Part shown: piece after piece, positions 1 through 8,235 of the stretch
Position numbering within the stretch: the stretch's first letter is position 1
How the letters are laid out: the number at the start of each line of letters is the position of its first letter
Origin: Costus lasius
Taxonomy: Eukaryota; Streptophyta; Magnoliopsida; Zingiberales; Costaceae
Direction: 5' to 3'
Length of the DNA: 64,000 nucleotides
Assembly (NCBI GenBank): GCA_027563935.2
Contig: CM050454.1
Coordinates: 23,991,501-24,055,500, forward strand
The notes under the pieces: generated by a model
The model's input: only the letters and a program-made list of their open reading frames with translations
The model's database searches: none
Told to the model about the DNA's origin: nothing
Translations under genes and position numbers: made by a program

Positions 1-855
1 ATGTTCTATAGGGGCCCCCTAGATGGGATGATTGAGATAGTGTATGGCCATACCCAGGTGACTATGAACATCTGATCTAATCATGCTCATCATATTGGAA
101 TAACAAGCTTGACATGCTTGTCCAATAAGAACATCCAGTGGCAAAGGAAAAATGTATGCCTAGTGAAGTGGATTCACACTTGTGCTGTGGTTTGGGAGTA
201 GTCTTGGAAGACTCTTTCCTTTATATCGGGAGACAGTGATGTGTTGCTAGATACCCTTCACTGATCGTGATAATGTAAGTTATCGTTACCGACATTTAGA
301 GGAAACCCTTAGGGTCGCACAACTTGATGATATGGCTTACTTAAGTCTGATCGTGTGGACTGAATTCTTTGGGTTCAGTTTAAAGGAGTTTAAACTCTGA
401 TTGTAAGTGAGATCTGGTCTGATCATGTTTGATTGATTGGGGCTTGAGATCGGTAAGCTTCGATCAAGAGAGATGATTCTAGATCGGTGAGATCAGGAAC
501 ATCATGAGATGAACGGTTAGATCTTGAGCCATTTTGGTTCAGAGAGATCTAGACCATGGGCCGGTTTGGTTTGGTCTTTGGACCGAATTGAATTGAATTG
601 AATTAGCTTGAACCGGTTCACATATGTGAACGCATGGTTCAAGGCTCAATCATATTTGGGCGGTTTTCTTATGGGTGAGCGCATGGCTTCATGACTTGCC
701 ATATTTGGAAGTCATGAAATGCCATCACTTGAAAAACGCCTAAATGATGATGGTGAATTGAATTTGATTGTCGCCTTGGCTTGAGAGGAGAAAGAGCTTC
801 TTCCTTGACGAGAAGAGAGTTCGGCCAAGCATCTCTTGACTTCGACACACGCAAG
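1..855 (+). repeat. LTR A, left part (cut by window edge and by E1)
   Basis: LTR of the same Copia family as everything else in the window. The window opens at about LTR position 553, judged by alignment with the E1 LTR. The sequence runs without interruption until E1 inserts after 855, and continues at 9892. It contains the conserved AAGACT/AGTCTT and GTTATC dyads and, at 690-716, an 8-bp dyad CATGACTT/AAGTCATG around a perfect CArG box (699-708). Whether this is a solo LTR or one end of a larger element cannot be told because the left side is outside the window. No coding sequence is seen. Confidence 0.9.
690..716 (+). promoter_or_regulatory. CArG-box dyad in LTR A
   Basis: CCATATTTGG, a perfect CC(A/T)6GG box, sits in the centre of an 8-bp inverted repeat, CATGACTT and AAGTCATG. 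Every well-preserved LTR here has an equivalent A/T-rich core within a dyad whose arms differ in sequence but stay complementary. It could be a MADS-type protein site or an RNA hairpin in the transcript; the sequence alone does not decide. Confidence 0.45.
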
Positions 856-930
856 TGTTGGGGTATGCCCTTAAGCCTAATGTTTGAGGCCTTGGGAATG
901 TATCAGTATCATGTAATAAACTCTTATGTT

Positions 931-938
931 TATAAAGG
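931..938 (+). promoter_or_regulatory. Candidate TATA box near LTR start
   Basis: TATAAAGG at LTR position 76-83 is kept in nearly all LTR copies. A second candidate, TTTATAT, lies about 690 bp further on (1625-1631) and is equally conserved. The start of transcription cannot be read from sequence; position relative to the candidate gag exon (2368) favours the downstream one or a site nearer the CArG dyad. Confidence 0.25.
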
Positions 939-1111
939 CATGGTTGTTATTCAGGTTGTTACCTTGTCTGCTGTAATAAGTGTACTTCTGAATAATGTCT
1001 CAAAGCTGTTCAGCTAGGCTGACATGCAGTAAAGTCCTTAGTCGAGATATCTTGGTGAACATGAGACAGCCTTGATATGATTGAGACTAATATGTGTTCT
1101 AATCTTATAGG

Positions 1112-1689
1112 ATGCTTCGAGCATGGAATAAGATGTAGACTCATGGGTACATTGGATGTACTGGACAGACCCTACTAGGATATTCAATTGTTTGTCACAA
1201 TGTGAATATTCCTTGATTGCGACAAGTGGCACATTTCCTCTGACTTGAGATCACTTGTGTTTCTAAATGATGATTGTCATTGTTTTGAGGTAGTTCAATA
1301 TCATTTGAAACATAATGATTATAGACTATCTTGGATAATGAACTTGAGTCAGGTTAGGGCACTAGTGATAGACAAAGGATTGCCGTCTCCTTGTTTAAGG
1401 AGTGTGATGTTCTTAAGGGGCCCCCTGGATGAGATGATTGAGAAAGTGTATGGCCATACCCAGGTGACAGTGATCATCTGATCTAATCATGCTCATCATA
1501 TTGGAGTTACAAGCTTGACACGCTTGTCCAATAAGAACATCCAGTGGCAAAGGACATATGTATGCCTAGTGAAGTTGATTCACACTTGTGCTGTTTTTGG
1601 GTGTAGTCTTGGAAGACTCTTTCCTTTATATCGGGAGACAGTGATGTGTTGCTAGATACCCCTCACTGATCGTGATAACGTGAGTTATC
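1112..1689 (+). promoter_or_regulatory. Cluster of perfect short dyads in the LTR
   Basis: Seven dyads in order: ATGCTtcgAGCAT (1112-1124), GTACATtggATGTAC (1147-1161), CTCCTTgtttAAGGAG (1387-1402), GGGGCCCC (1417-1424), TATGGCCATA (1449-1458), AGTCTTggAAGACT (1605-1618) and GATAACgtgaGTTATC (1674-1689). Most recur in each LTR in the window, on either strand. They would fold as hairpins in RNA or serve as symmetric protein sites. Function is unknown. Confidence 0.5.
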
Positions 1690-2077
1690 GTTACCGACAT
1701 TTAAAGGAAACCCTTAGGGTCGCACAATTTGATGATATGGCTTACTTAAGTCAGATCGTGTGGACTGAATTGTTTGAGTTCAGTTTAAAGGGATTTAATC
1801 TCTGATTGTAAGTGAGATCTGGTCTGATCATGTTTGATTGATTGGGGCTTGAGATCGGTAAGCTTCGATTGAGAGATTGGATGCTAGATCGATGAGATCA
1901 AGAGCATCAAGAGATCAACGGTTAGATCTGGAGCCTTAGGGTTTAATTTAGATCTAGACTGGATTGCTTGGCTTGGTTCTTAAACCGAACCAAAATTGAA
2001 CCGGCTCATTAAAGAGCGCTTGGTTCAAATAGAGAACAATTTGCGATTGGGAAATGTTCATGGTCGCATGAAGAAGT

Positions 2078-2098
2078 GGCTTACTATTTTTAGAAGCC
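2078..2098 (+). promoter_or_regulatory. CArG-like core in a dyad, E1 5' LTR
   Basis: The core CTATTTTTAG (2084-2093) fits CTA(A/T)4TAG and is bracketed by GGCTT and AAGCC arms. It lies about 275 bp before the candidate spliced gag start at 2368. The arms differ from those of other LTRs but remain complementary. Confidence 0.4.
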
Positions 2099-2367
2099 AT
2101 GTTCACACGTCTCATGTCGCCACTTGCGCTCTCCTATTCTTGCTCTCGCCCCTTCCTCTCGTCACAAGTATTCTCGTGTGGTGAAGGCGGACGAGGAGTA
2201 GAAGAAGTTTTTCGCCAAGCAGGTCATCTCATCTCCCTTCACGGATTGGGACTCTTTGAGAGCTTTGCTAGCACAAAGATCGACAAGGAGAAAGTCTTTC
2301 TCATCTTGTGTGCGTCATCTCTGGAGGAAAGCCATTTCGCTTTCTGCTTCCAAGACGCCATCTAGAA

Positions 2368-2376
2368 ATGGCATCG
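2368..2376 (+). CDS. Candidate first coding exon of gag (3 codons), in the LTR
   Basis: ATG GCA TCG immediately followed by GTATGA. In the other LTRs the same spot reads ATG GCN (ATG or TTG) then GTATGA, GTATGG, GTGAGA or GTAATA. All four bases occur at the third position of codon 2, a synonymous site, while the ATG and the donor GT never change. Joining 2376 to 4312 gives a phase-0 junction that reads seven more codons into the gag ATG at 4333 without a stop. This is inference from sequence; no transcript is available. Confidence 0.5.
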
Positions 2377-2508
2377 GTATGATTTCTTTCTTGCATACAA
2401 AAGATTTAATGTTGATTATATAAGATGCATTCGATCCCTAGAAACCCCTTCCGCTGAATTCCATATGCGCCTATTAGGGTTTCACCGCCCCTCTTGGGGA
2501 CTTTCAAT

Positions 2509-2520
2509 TGGTATCAGAGC
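2509..2520 (+). other. Primer-binding site (tRNA-iMet), E1
   Basis: TGGTATCAGAGC two bases after the LTR end, complementary to the 3' end of plant initiator tRNA-Met. It primes minus-strand DNA synthesis. Confidence 0.95.
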
Positions 2521-3438
2521 CTAGGTTCTATGCATCTTTTTATGATTGCTTAACCTTTTGTGATCCTTGTTTGCGATTATATGCTTAGATCTAACCTACA
2601 TGCGAAAGTTACATGTTAAGTTTGCATATTCGAATCTTGATGAATGTTTTCTTGGCGCATGTTGTTGGCGCATGCTTTATGTTTTCTTCAAAACTACTTG
2701 ACATGCGCGACACACTCTAGATCTAAGGCCTTGCAGTAAACCCTTAGACGGGTTATTAGGGTTGATGTCACCCCCTAGGTTGGATCCAAAAGTCTGATCA
2801 GACCATCTGACAGCCTTGATGGGTTGACCAGGTAGCACCTGTGCGCAAGCACGTGGTGGCTACAGGTCGACTGCAGACAGGCGTGTAGCGATGTCTGATT
2901 GAGACAACCGATGAACGCACATGAGTTAGGCCCGGGGTCACACCCGCTTGCCAGACCTCATTGTGGTCGTTCAGCCCTGGCGCATGCATAGTTGACCCTA
3001 TGGTCGACTCAAGTCAGTTAGGACTTGGTGCATGCAAGGGCAGTGGATCTGACTAGGTTGGATGAGTGGATCCCTAGTAATGGACCGTTGTAAGGTTGTA
3101 GGGCACATAAGCAAAATAAAATTGAAGCCCATGGGGTTTTTCAAAAATTTTATTTTAATGATTGGATCACATGTTAATCGATGCCATGTGTATGTTTATT
3201 TAATCTTATGTGGGCTGCCCAAGTTTAATGTGTGCTGTGCTGGGGCCTGCGTACCTGGTTAATTTTGTAAATTAATTTTAAATTGTGATCTGCGCATCAC
3301 ATTGGTTTAATTTATAAAATGTAATTGACCTGCGTGTCAATCTTGTCTAGATAGTTAAATTTGTAATTTAATTAGACAAGAGCACAGAGCACACTTGGCA
3401 GAGGCGCATGCAGCAAGTGGCTTGACCAGGTGGGAGGT

Positions 3439-3455
3439 CTAGGGTTCGACCCTAG
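3439..3455 (+). other. tRNA-like T-arm/B-box hairpin in leader
   Basis: CTAGGGT and ACCCTAG arms enclose TCG, which places GGTTCGACCC (3443-3452) as in a tRNA T-arm or Pol III B box. Upstream TGGCTTGACCAGGTGG weakly resembles an A box. Other elements keep the stem with paired changes (CCAGGGT with ACTCTGG). It may be a remnant of a tRNA-derived SINE taken into the leader. Confidence 0.35.
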
Positions 3456-3792
3456 GACCTGGCGCATATTCCTGGTGGGCGCACCAGAGCTGCAGATGGC
3501 GCTTGGGCCCTGGTCTGGGCCAGATGAGCAGCAAAAGCCCCATGAAGAAAAAGCAAGTGAAGACTTAAGTTAATTAAGGTCTTACTTAGGTTATGGGCTT
3601 TTACCACATAAGATCCATGCTTTCTTTTATTGTTTATATAAGTAGAACAGCATGTTTTAATTTATCTTCTGCTATCACCATAGGAATTGCATGATAGTGA
3701 AGAAGATAATAGACCGATAAAATCCAACGCTTAAATATCAAGCTCGTAAGCCTTCTGACGCGAAACCTCACTGTTCTGACTATCGTTGGAGC

Positions 3793-3818
3793 CGTGTTGT
3801 ACCCACTCAGTGGGCACG
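3793..3818 (+). other. Leader hairpin 1 (TTGTA bulge), E1
   Basis: Outer stem CGTG/CACG, a one-sided 5-nt bulge TTGTA, and an inner stem CCCACT/AGTGGG around a single C. A second copy with compensating changes lies at 4000-4029. Possible packaging or dimerisation structure; inferred. Confidence 0.5.
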
Positions 3819-3999
3819 TCCATCTATCTTCAGACGGTGTGGGATTACACCTGTGTGTTACAGAGTAGGGATTTATCCCTTCTCGTTGCTCAGCATAGCA
3901 CATGGTGGTCCAGGGAGTAGGTCGGGTCAGCTTGACCATGTAGGCTACATATGTGGCGCATATGGTAGCACATGGGGGCAGCCATCTGTGGGGTCAGAG

Positions 4000-4029
4000 A
4001 TTGTGTTGTACCAACTCAGTTGGCACAGT
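4000..4029 (+). other. Leader hairpin 2 (TTGTA bulge), E1
   Basis: Outer stem ATTGTG/CACAGT (one U-G pair; in E3 it is a full GACTGTG/CACAGTC), the same TTGTA bulge, and an inner stem CCAACT/AGTTGG. Relative to hairpin 1 the inner stem changes one base on each arm and stays paired. Confidence 0.5.
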
Positions 4030-4332
4030 CTGCTGGACTGCCCAGATGAAGGGGAATCGCAGGGGTTGGCGATTGGCTTGGACAGCCTACCAGAGATTAG
4101 TGCTTGTACTCTCTATGCATCTTATCTCGCCTGAGCGGGACGCGGAGACCAAGTATGAAATCTGGATCCCATCTCACTAAAAGAGTGTTTACTCTTTCGG
4201 ACTGTTTAATGGATTTTTCAGTCAGATAAAATAGTGAGAAAAAGAATCTTTCTTAAGTCCTGATTGATTCTTAACATTGATACTGACCTTGCTGTTCTTG
4301 CATTGTTGTAGATACCTGCAGCAACGAACACC

Positions 4333-7300
4333 ATGAACTTCAATGTGCGATCCCTACTGGAAAGGGAGAAGTTTGCTGGGCCGAACTTCTCTGACTGGTT
4401 TGGACACCTTAAGATTATTCTTAAGGCAGAGAGGAAACTGTATGTCCTCGAGACGGCGATACCGCCTCAGCCCGCTCCGAACGCCGCAAGGGCGGTTCGG
4501 GAAGCCTATGAAAAGCACGTCAATGATAGCATTGATGTCGCTTGCCTGATGTTAGCGTCTATGACGCCACCCGCTGCAGCGTCAGCATGAGGATATGTCT
4601 GCTATAGACATGATAGCAAACCTCAAGATGTTGTATGCTGCACAGGCGAGGACTGAACGCTATAATTTGACGAAGCTCTTCTTTCAGAGCAAACTGGCTG
4701 AAGGGAGCCCAGTAGGAGCTCACGTGCTCAAGATGATTGGGCACAAGGAAGCTCTAGAGAAACTGGGGCATACCATCAACCAGGAGCTTGCTGTGGATAT
4801 TATTCTGCAGTCTCTCCCGCCTTCATTCGACGCGTTCATTATTAATTTTAATATGAACAAAATCGATTGTACTCCGGCAGAGCTGCTGAATATGCTCCTC
4901 ACTACTGAGGAGACTCTGAAGGGAAAGCCTTCGACCTCTGTCTTAATGGTTCCATCCAGGAACAAGAAGAAGGGGAAGAAGGGCAAAGCCCCTGTCAAGA
5001 GCTACAGCAAGGCTCTGAAGCAGAAGGTGAAGCGGTCCAAGGAATACAGGTGTTTCCATTGTGGCCAGCTAGGTCACTGGAAAAAGGACTGTAAAGCGCT
5101 CCAAGGAGATAAGAGGGGAAGCTTCGCTTCTGGCTCAGGTATTTATGTGACTGAGGTCATGTTTTCTTCTTCTATATCATGGGTGTTGGACACTGCATTT
5201 GGAGTTCACATTTGTTCAAATGTGCAGGAACTCAAGAGAAGAAGACAGGTGGGACAGCATGAGGTGGACCTACGCGTTGGAAATGGGGCACGGGTTGCTG
5301 CTGTTGCTGTAGGAGACTATTTCATTTCTTTACCATCTGGAATTGTATTGGAACTAGACAATTGTTACTTTGTTCCCAGCATTACTAAGAATATTATCTC
5401 CATTCCTGCTCTTGTCAGGAAAGGATTTTCCTTTGAATGCAATATTTCAAAGTGTGTTTTATCTTATGATAATATTGTTTATGCAACTGGTTCAATTAAC
5501 AATGGGTTATACATGTTGGACATGGAATGTTCTATACAGAAAATTGATATTAAGAAAGCCAAGAATGCTGATGGCAGCACCTTGCTATGGCATAGTCGTT
5601 TAGGCCATATTAACGAAAAATGCATTAAGCGGTTGCATGATCTTGGACTGCTGGGATCATTCTCCTATGAGGAGATTGATACATGCAAGGCTTGTTTAAT
5701 GGGTAAAATGACGAAGTCACCTTTTCCTCACAAAGGTCAAAGGGCTTCAGGTTTACTTGACCTTATACACAGTGATGTGTGTGGGCCATTTAGTAAACAT
5801 GCCAGAGGTGGCTATCAGTACTTCATTACCTTTACTGATGATTTCAGTAGATATGGGTATGTCTATTTAATGAGACATAAAAGTGAATCTTTTGACAAGT
5901 TCAAAGAGTTCAAGAATGAAGTACAAAATCAGCTAGGCCGAAATATCAAGGCACTTCGCTCAGATCGAGGTGGAGAATACCTAAGTCATGCGTTTACTGA
6001 CTATTTAAAGGAGTGTGGGATTATCTCACAGCTCACTCCGCCAGGAACACCGCAATGGAATGGTGTGTCCGAGAGGAGAAATAGAACGTTACTTGATATG
6101 GTTCGTTCTATGATGAGTCAGGCTACTCTTCCATATTCCTTTTGGGGTTTTGCACTAGAAACAGCTGCAAAAGTACTAAACCGAGTGCCATCCAAGGCCG
6201 ATTCTAAGACCCCATATGAATTATGGTATGGGAAACAGCCGAGCTTGACATTTATCAGGATCTGGGGCTGCGAGGCTTATGTCAAAAAGCTCGCCTCTGG
6301 GAAACTAGAGAGCAGATCTGACAAATGTATCTTTGTCGGTTACCCTAAGGAAACTAAGGGTTATTATTTCTTCGATCCCAAAGAGAACAAGGTATTTGTT
6401 GCTCGGACGGCCATATTTCTTGAGAAGGAGTTTCTTCTGCAAGAGGCCAGTGGGAGAGAAATAAAGCTGGATGAGAATCCAGAGGAAGGACAAAGTGATC
6501 AAGCACAGTTGGATGAGCCTGAGCCGGTAGATCAGGATATTGAACAACCTGAGGCTCAAATATCACGGGAACCGCGAAGATCGGGAAGGATTCGTCGACA
6601 GCCTGAGCGCTATGACGGAGTCTACATCATTGATAATGATGAACCCCTCACTTATGCGGATGCGGTCAGTGGACCGGAGTCAGCGAGATGGCTTGAAGCT
6701 ATGCGCGCCGAGATGGACTCCATGTCAGATAACCAAGTCTGGGATTTGGTTGATCCGCCTCCGGGAGTAATCCCTATAGGCTGTAAATGGATCTTCAAGA
6801 AGAAGATTGACATGGATGGTAACGTGGTTACCTATAAAGGCAGGCTAGTTGCGAAAGGTTTCAAACAAATCTACGGGATAGATTATGATGAAACTTTCTC
6901 ACCTGTAGCTATGTTTAAGTCTATTCGGATTCTTTTCGCGATAGCTGCATATTATGATTATGAGATTTGGCAAATGGATGTGAAAACAGCTTTCCTGAAT
7001 GGAAATCTGGATGAGGATGTGTACATGACACAACCAGAAGGTTTCACTGATCCATCAGATCGTCATAAGATATGCAAGTTAAAGAAGTCTATTTATGGAC
7101 TTAAGCAGGCATCAAGAAGCTGGAACATTCGTTTTGATGAATCAGTCACTGAATTTGGTTTCATCAAGAACGAGGATGACCCGTGTGTATATAAGAGGTT
7201 TAGTGGGAGCGTGATTACTTTCCTAGTCCTCTACGTCGATGATATCTTGATCATTGGAAACGACATTCCTGAAATGCATGCGGTTAAGGCATGGTTAAGG

Positions 7301-8215
7301 AAATGTTTCCAAATGAAAGATCTAGGAGAAGCAGCCTATGTGTTAGGTGTGAAGATCTACAGGGATAGATCTAAGAGGCTTCTCGGGTTGTGCCAGAGTA
7401 CTTACATCGATAAAGTCCTGGAGAGATTTCATTTAGAGAATTCTAAACGAGGATATCTTCCAGTCAGACATGGTCTGAATCTTTCGAAGAGTCAGTGTCC
7501 ACAAACACAGACTGAGAAAGATGAAATGGACAATACGCCTTATGCTTCGGCTATTGGATCCATTATGTATGCGATGTTGTGTACTCGCCCAGACGTTGCT
7601 TACGGGTTAAGCGTGACCAGTCGGTTCCAAAGTAATCTAGGTCAGGCACACTGGATTGCAGTCAAGAACATCTTAAAATATCTGCGGAGGACCAAAGATA
7701 TGTTCTTGATATATGGTGGTCAGGAAGAACTCAGTATTGAAGGATATACTGATGCTTCGTTCCAGTCTGACCAGGATGATTTCCGATCGCAATCAGGCTA
7801 TGTTTTTAGCTTGAATGGAGGAGCAGTGGTGTGGAAGAGTTTCAAACAGTCAACTGTTGCTGATTCCACAACAGAAGCCGAGTATGTTGCAGCCTCGGAA
7901 GCATCCAAGGAGGCAGTGTGGATTCGTAAGTTCGTGAGAGAACTTGGTGTTGTTCCTTCGAGTGCAGATCCTTTGGTTATCTTCTGTGATAACACTGGGG
8001 CAATCGCACAAGCAAAGGAACCACGGTCGCACCAGAAGTCCAAGCACATACAGAGACGGTTTCACTTGATCAGGGAGATCATAGATCGCGGCGAGATCAA
8101 AGTCTGCAAGGTTCATACAGATGACAATCTGGCAGACCCGCTTACCAAGCCTCTGGCGCAGCAGAAGCATGAGAAGCACTGTAATAACATGGGTTTGAGA
8201 TTTCTCAACCATTAG
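4333..8215 (+). pseudogene. E1 gag-pol polyprotein, one frameshift
   Basis: Encodes the Copia polyprotein: Gag, a CX2CX4HX4C zinc knuckle, aspartic protease, integrase, reverse transcriptase with YVDD, and RNase H. The first frame runs from ATG 4333 to 4590. An extra C in the run 4570-4572 shifts it, and the remaining 1206 codons are open from ATG 4595 to the TAG at 8213. The total length is otherwise one base more than intact E3. The protease motif reads DTAFG where other copies have DTACG, a further unusual change next to the catalytic Asp. Re-initiation at 4595 could give a product lacking the first 88 Gag residues, but function is doubtful. Confidence 0.93.
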
Positions 8216-8218
8216 ATT

Positions 8219-8235
8219 AAGTGCAAGTTGGAGAT
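8219..8235 (+). other. Polypurine tract, E1
   Basis: Directly abuts the 3' LTR and primes plus-strand DNA synthesis. E1 reads AAGTTGGAGAT where E2, E4, E5 and the array have AAGTGGGAGAT, so a T interrupts the G run. Confidence 0.8.

Larger units (their letters stand above)
856..2506 (+). repeat. E1 5' LTR
   Basis: Begins TGTTGGGGTATGCCC and ends GGGGACTTTCA, directly before the primer-binding site. It holds a TATAAAGG at 931-938, a run of perfect short dyads (1112-1689), a CArG-like dyad (2078-2098), and a short ATG-initiated frame ending in a splice-donor-like GTATGA at 2368-2382. Length equals the 3' LTR exactly. No protein gene of its own is supported. Confidence 0.97.
2377..4311 (+). other. 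Candidate leader intron of E1
   Basis: Starts GTATGA and ends with a pyrimidine-rich tract and TTGTAG. A TACTGAC branch-point match lies at 4281-4287, 24 nt before the acceptor. Length 1935 nt; corresponding intervals are 2010 nt in E3, 1968 nt in the right array copy and 1927 nt in E4. The interval holds the end of U5, the primer site, the hairpins and many upstream ATGs, so spliced RNA would be translatable but could not serve as genome, and the unspliced RNA the reverse. Confidence 0.5.
2507..4332 (+). other. E1 leader (untranslated) between LTR and gag
   Basis: No supported gene in this 1.8-kb stretch. It contains repeated GCGCATG motifs (2640-2700), a conserved block near 2750-3060, a tRNA-like GGTTCGACCC hairpin (3439-3455), two paralogous hairpins (3793-3818 and 4000-4029), and an AATCGC/GCGATT dyad just after the second. 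The block 3750-4170 is the best conserved part between copies. Short open frames here differ between copies and are not convincing. Confidence 0.85.

Noticed and set aside
1038..1232. 64-codon frame recurring in every LTR
   Set aside because: It repeats because the LTR repeats. The strand relative to the LTR is antisense and its codons overlap conserved dyads; no start context or protein signature supports it.
2740..2765. TTAGGG-like telomere motif in the leader
   Set aside because: Only isolated GGGTTATTAGGG words, no tandem plant telomere repeat.
3853..4180. Overlapping 75- and 93-codon frames in the leader
   Set aside because: They cover the conserved hairpin region in all copies but change length and frame between copies. 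RNA structure explains the conservation better than protein.
7798..8212. Antisense 83- and 120-codon frames over RNase H
   Set aside because: Shadows of the conserved sense frame; they appear wherever the RNase H segment appears.
8216..8235. Possible envelope gene after pol
   Set aside because: Only about 20 bp separate the pol stop from the 3' LTR in every copy; there is no space for a further gene.
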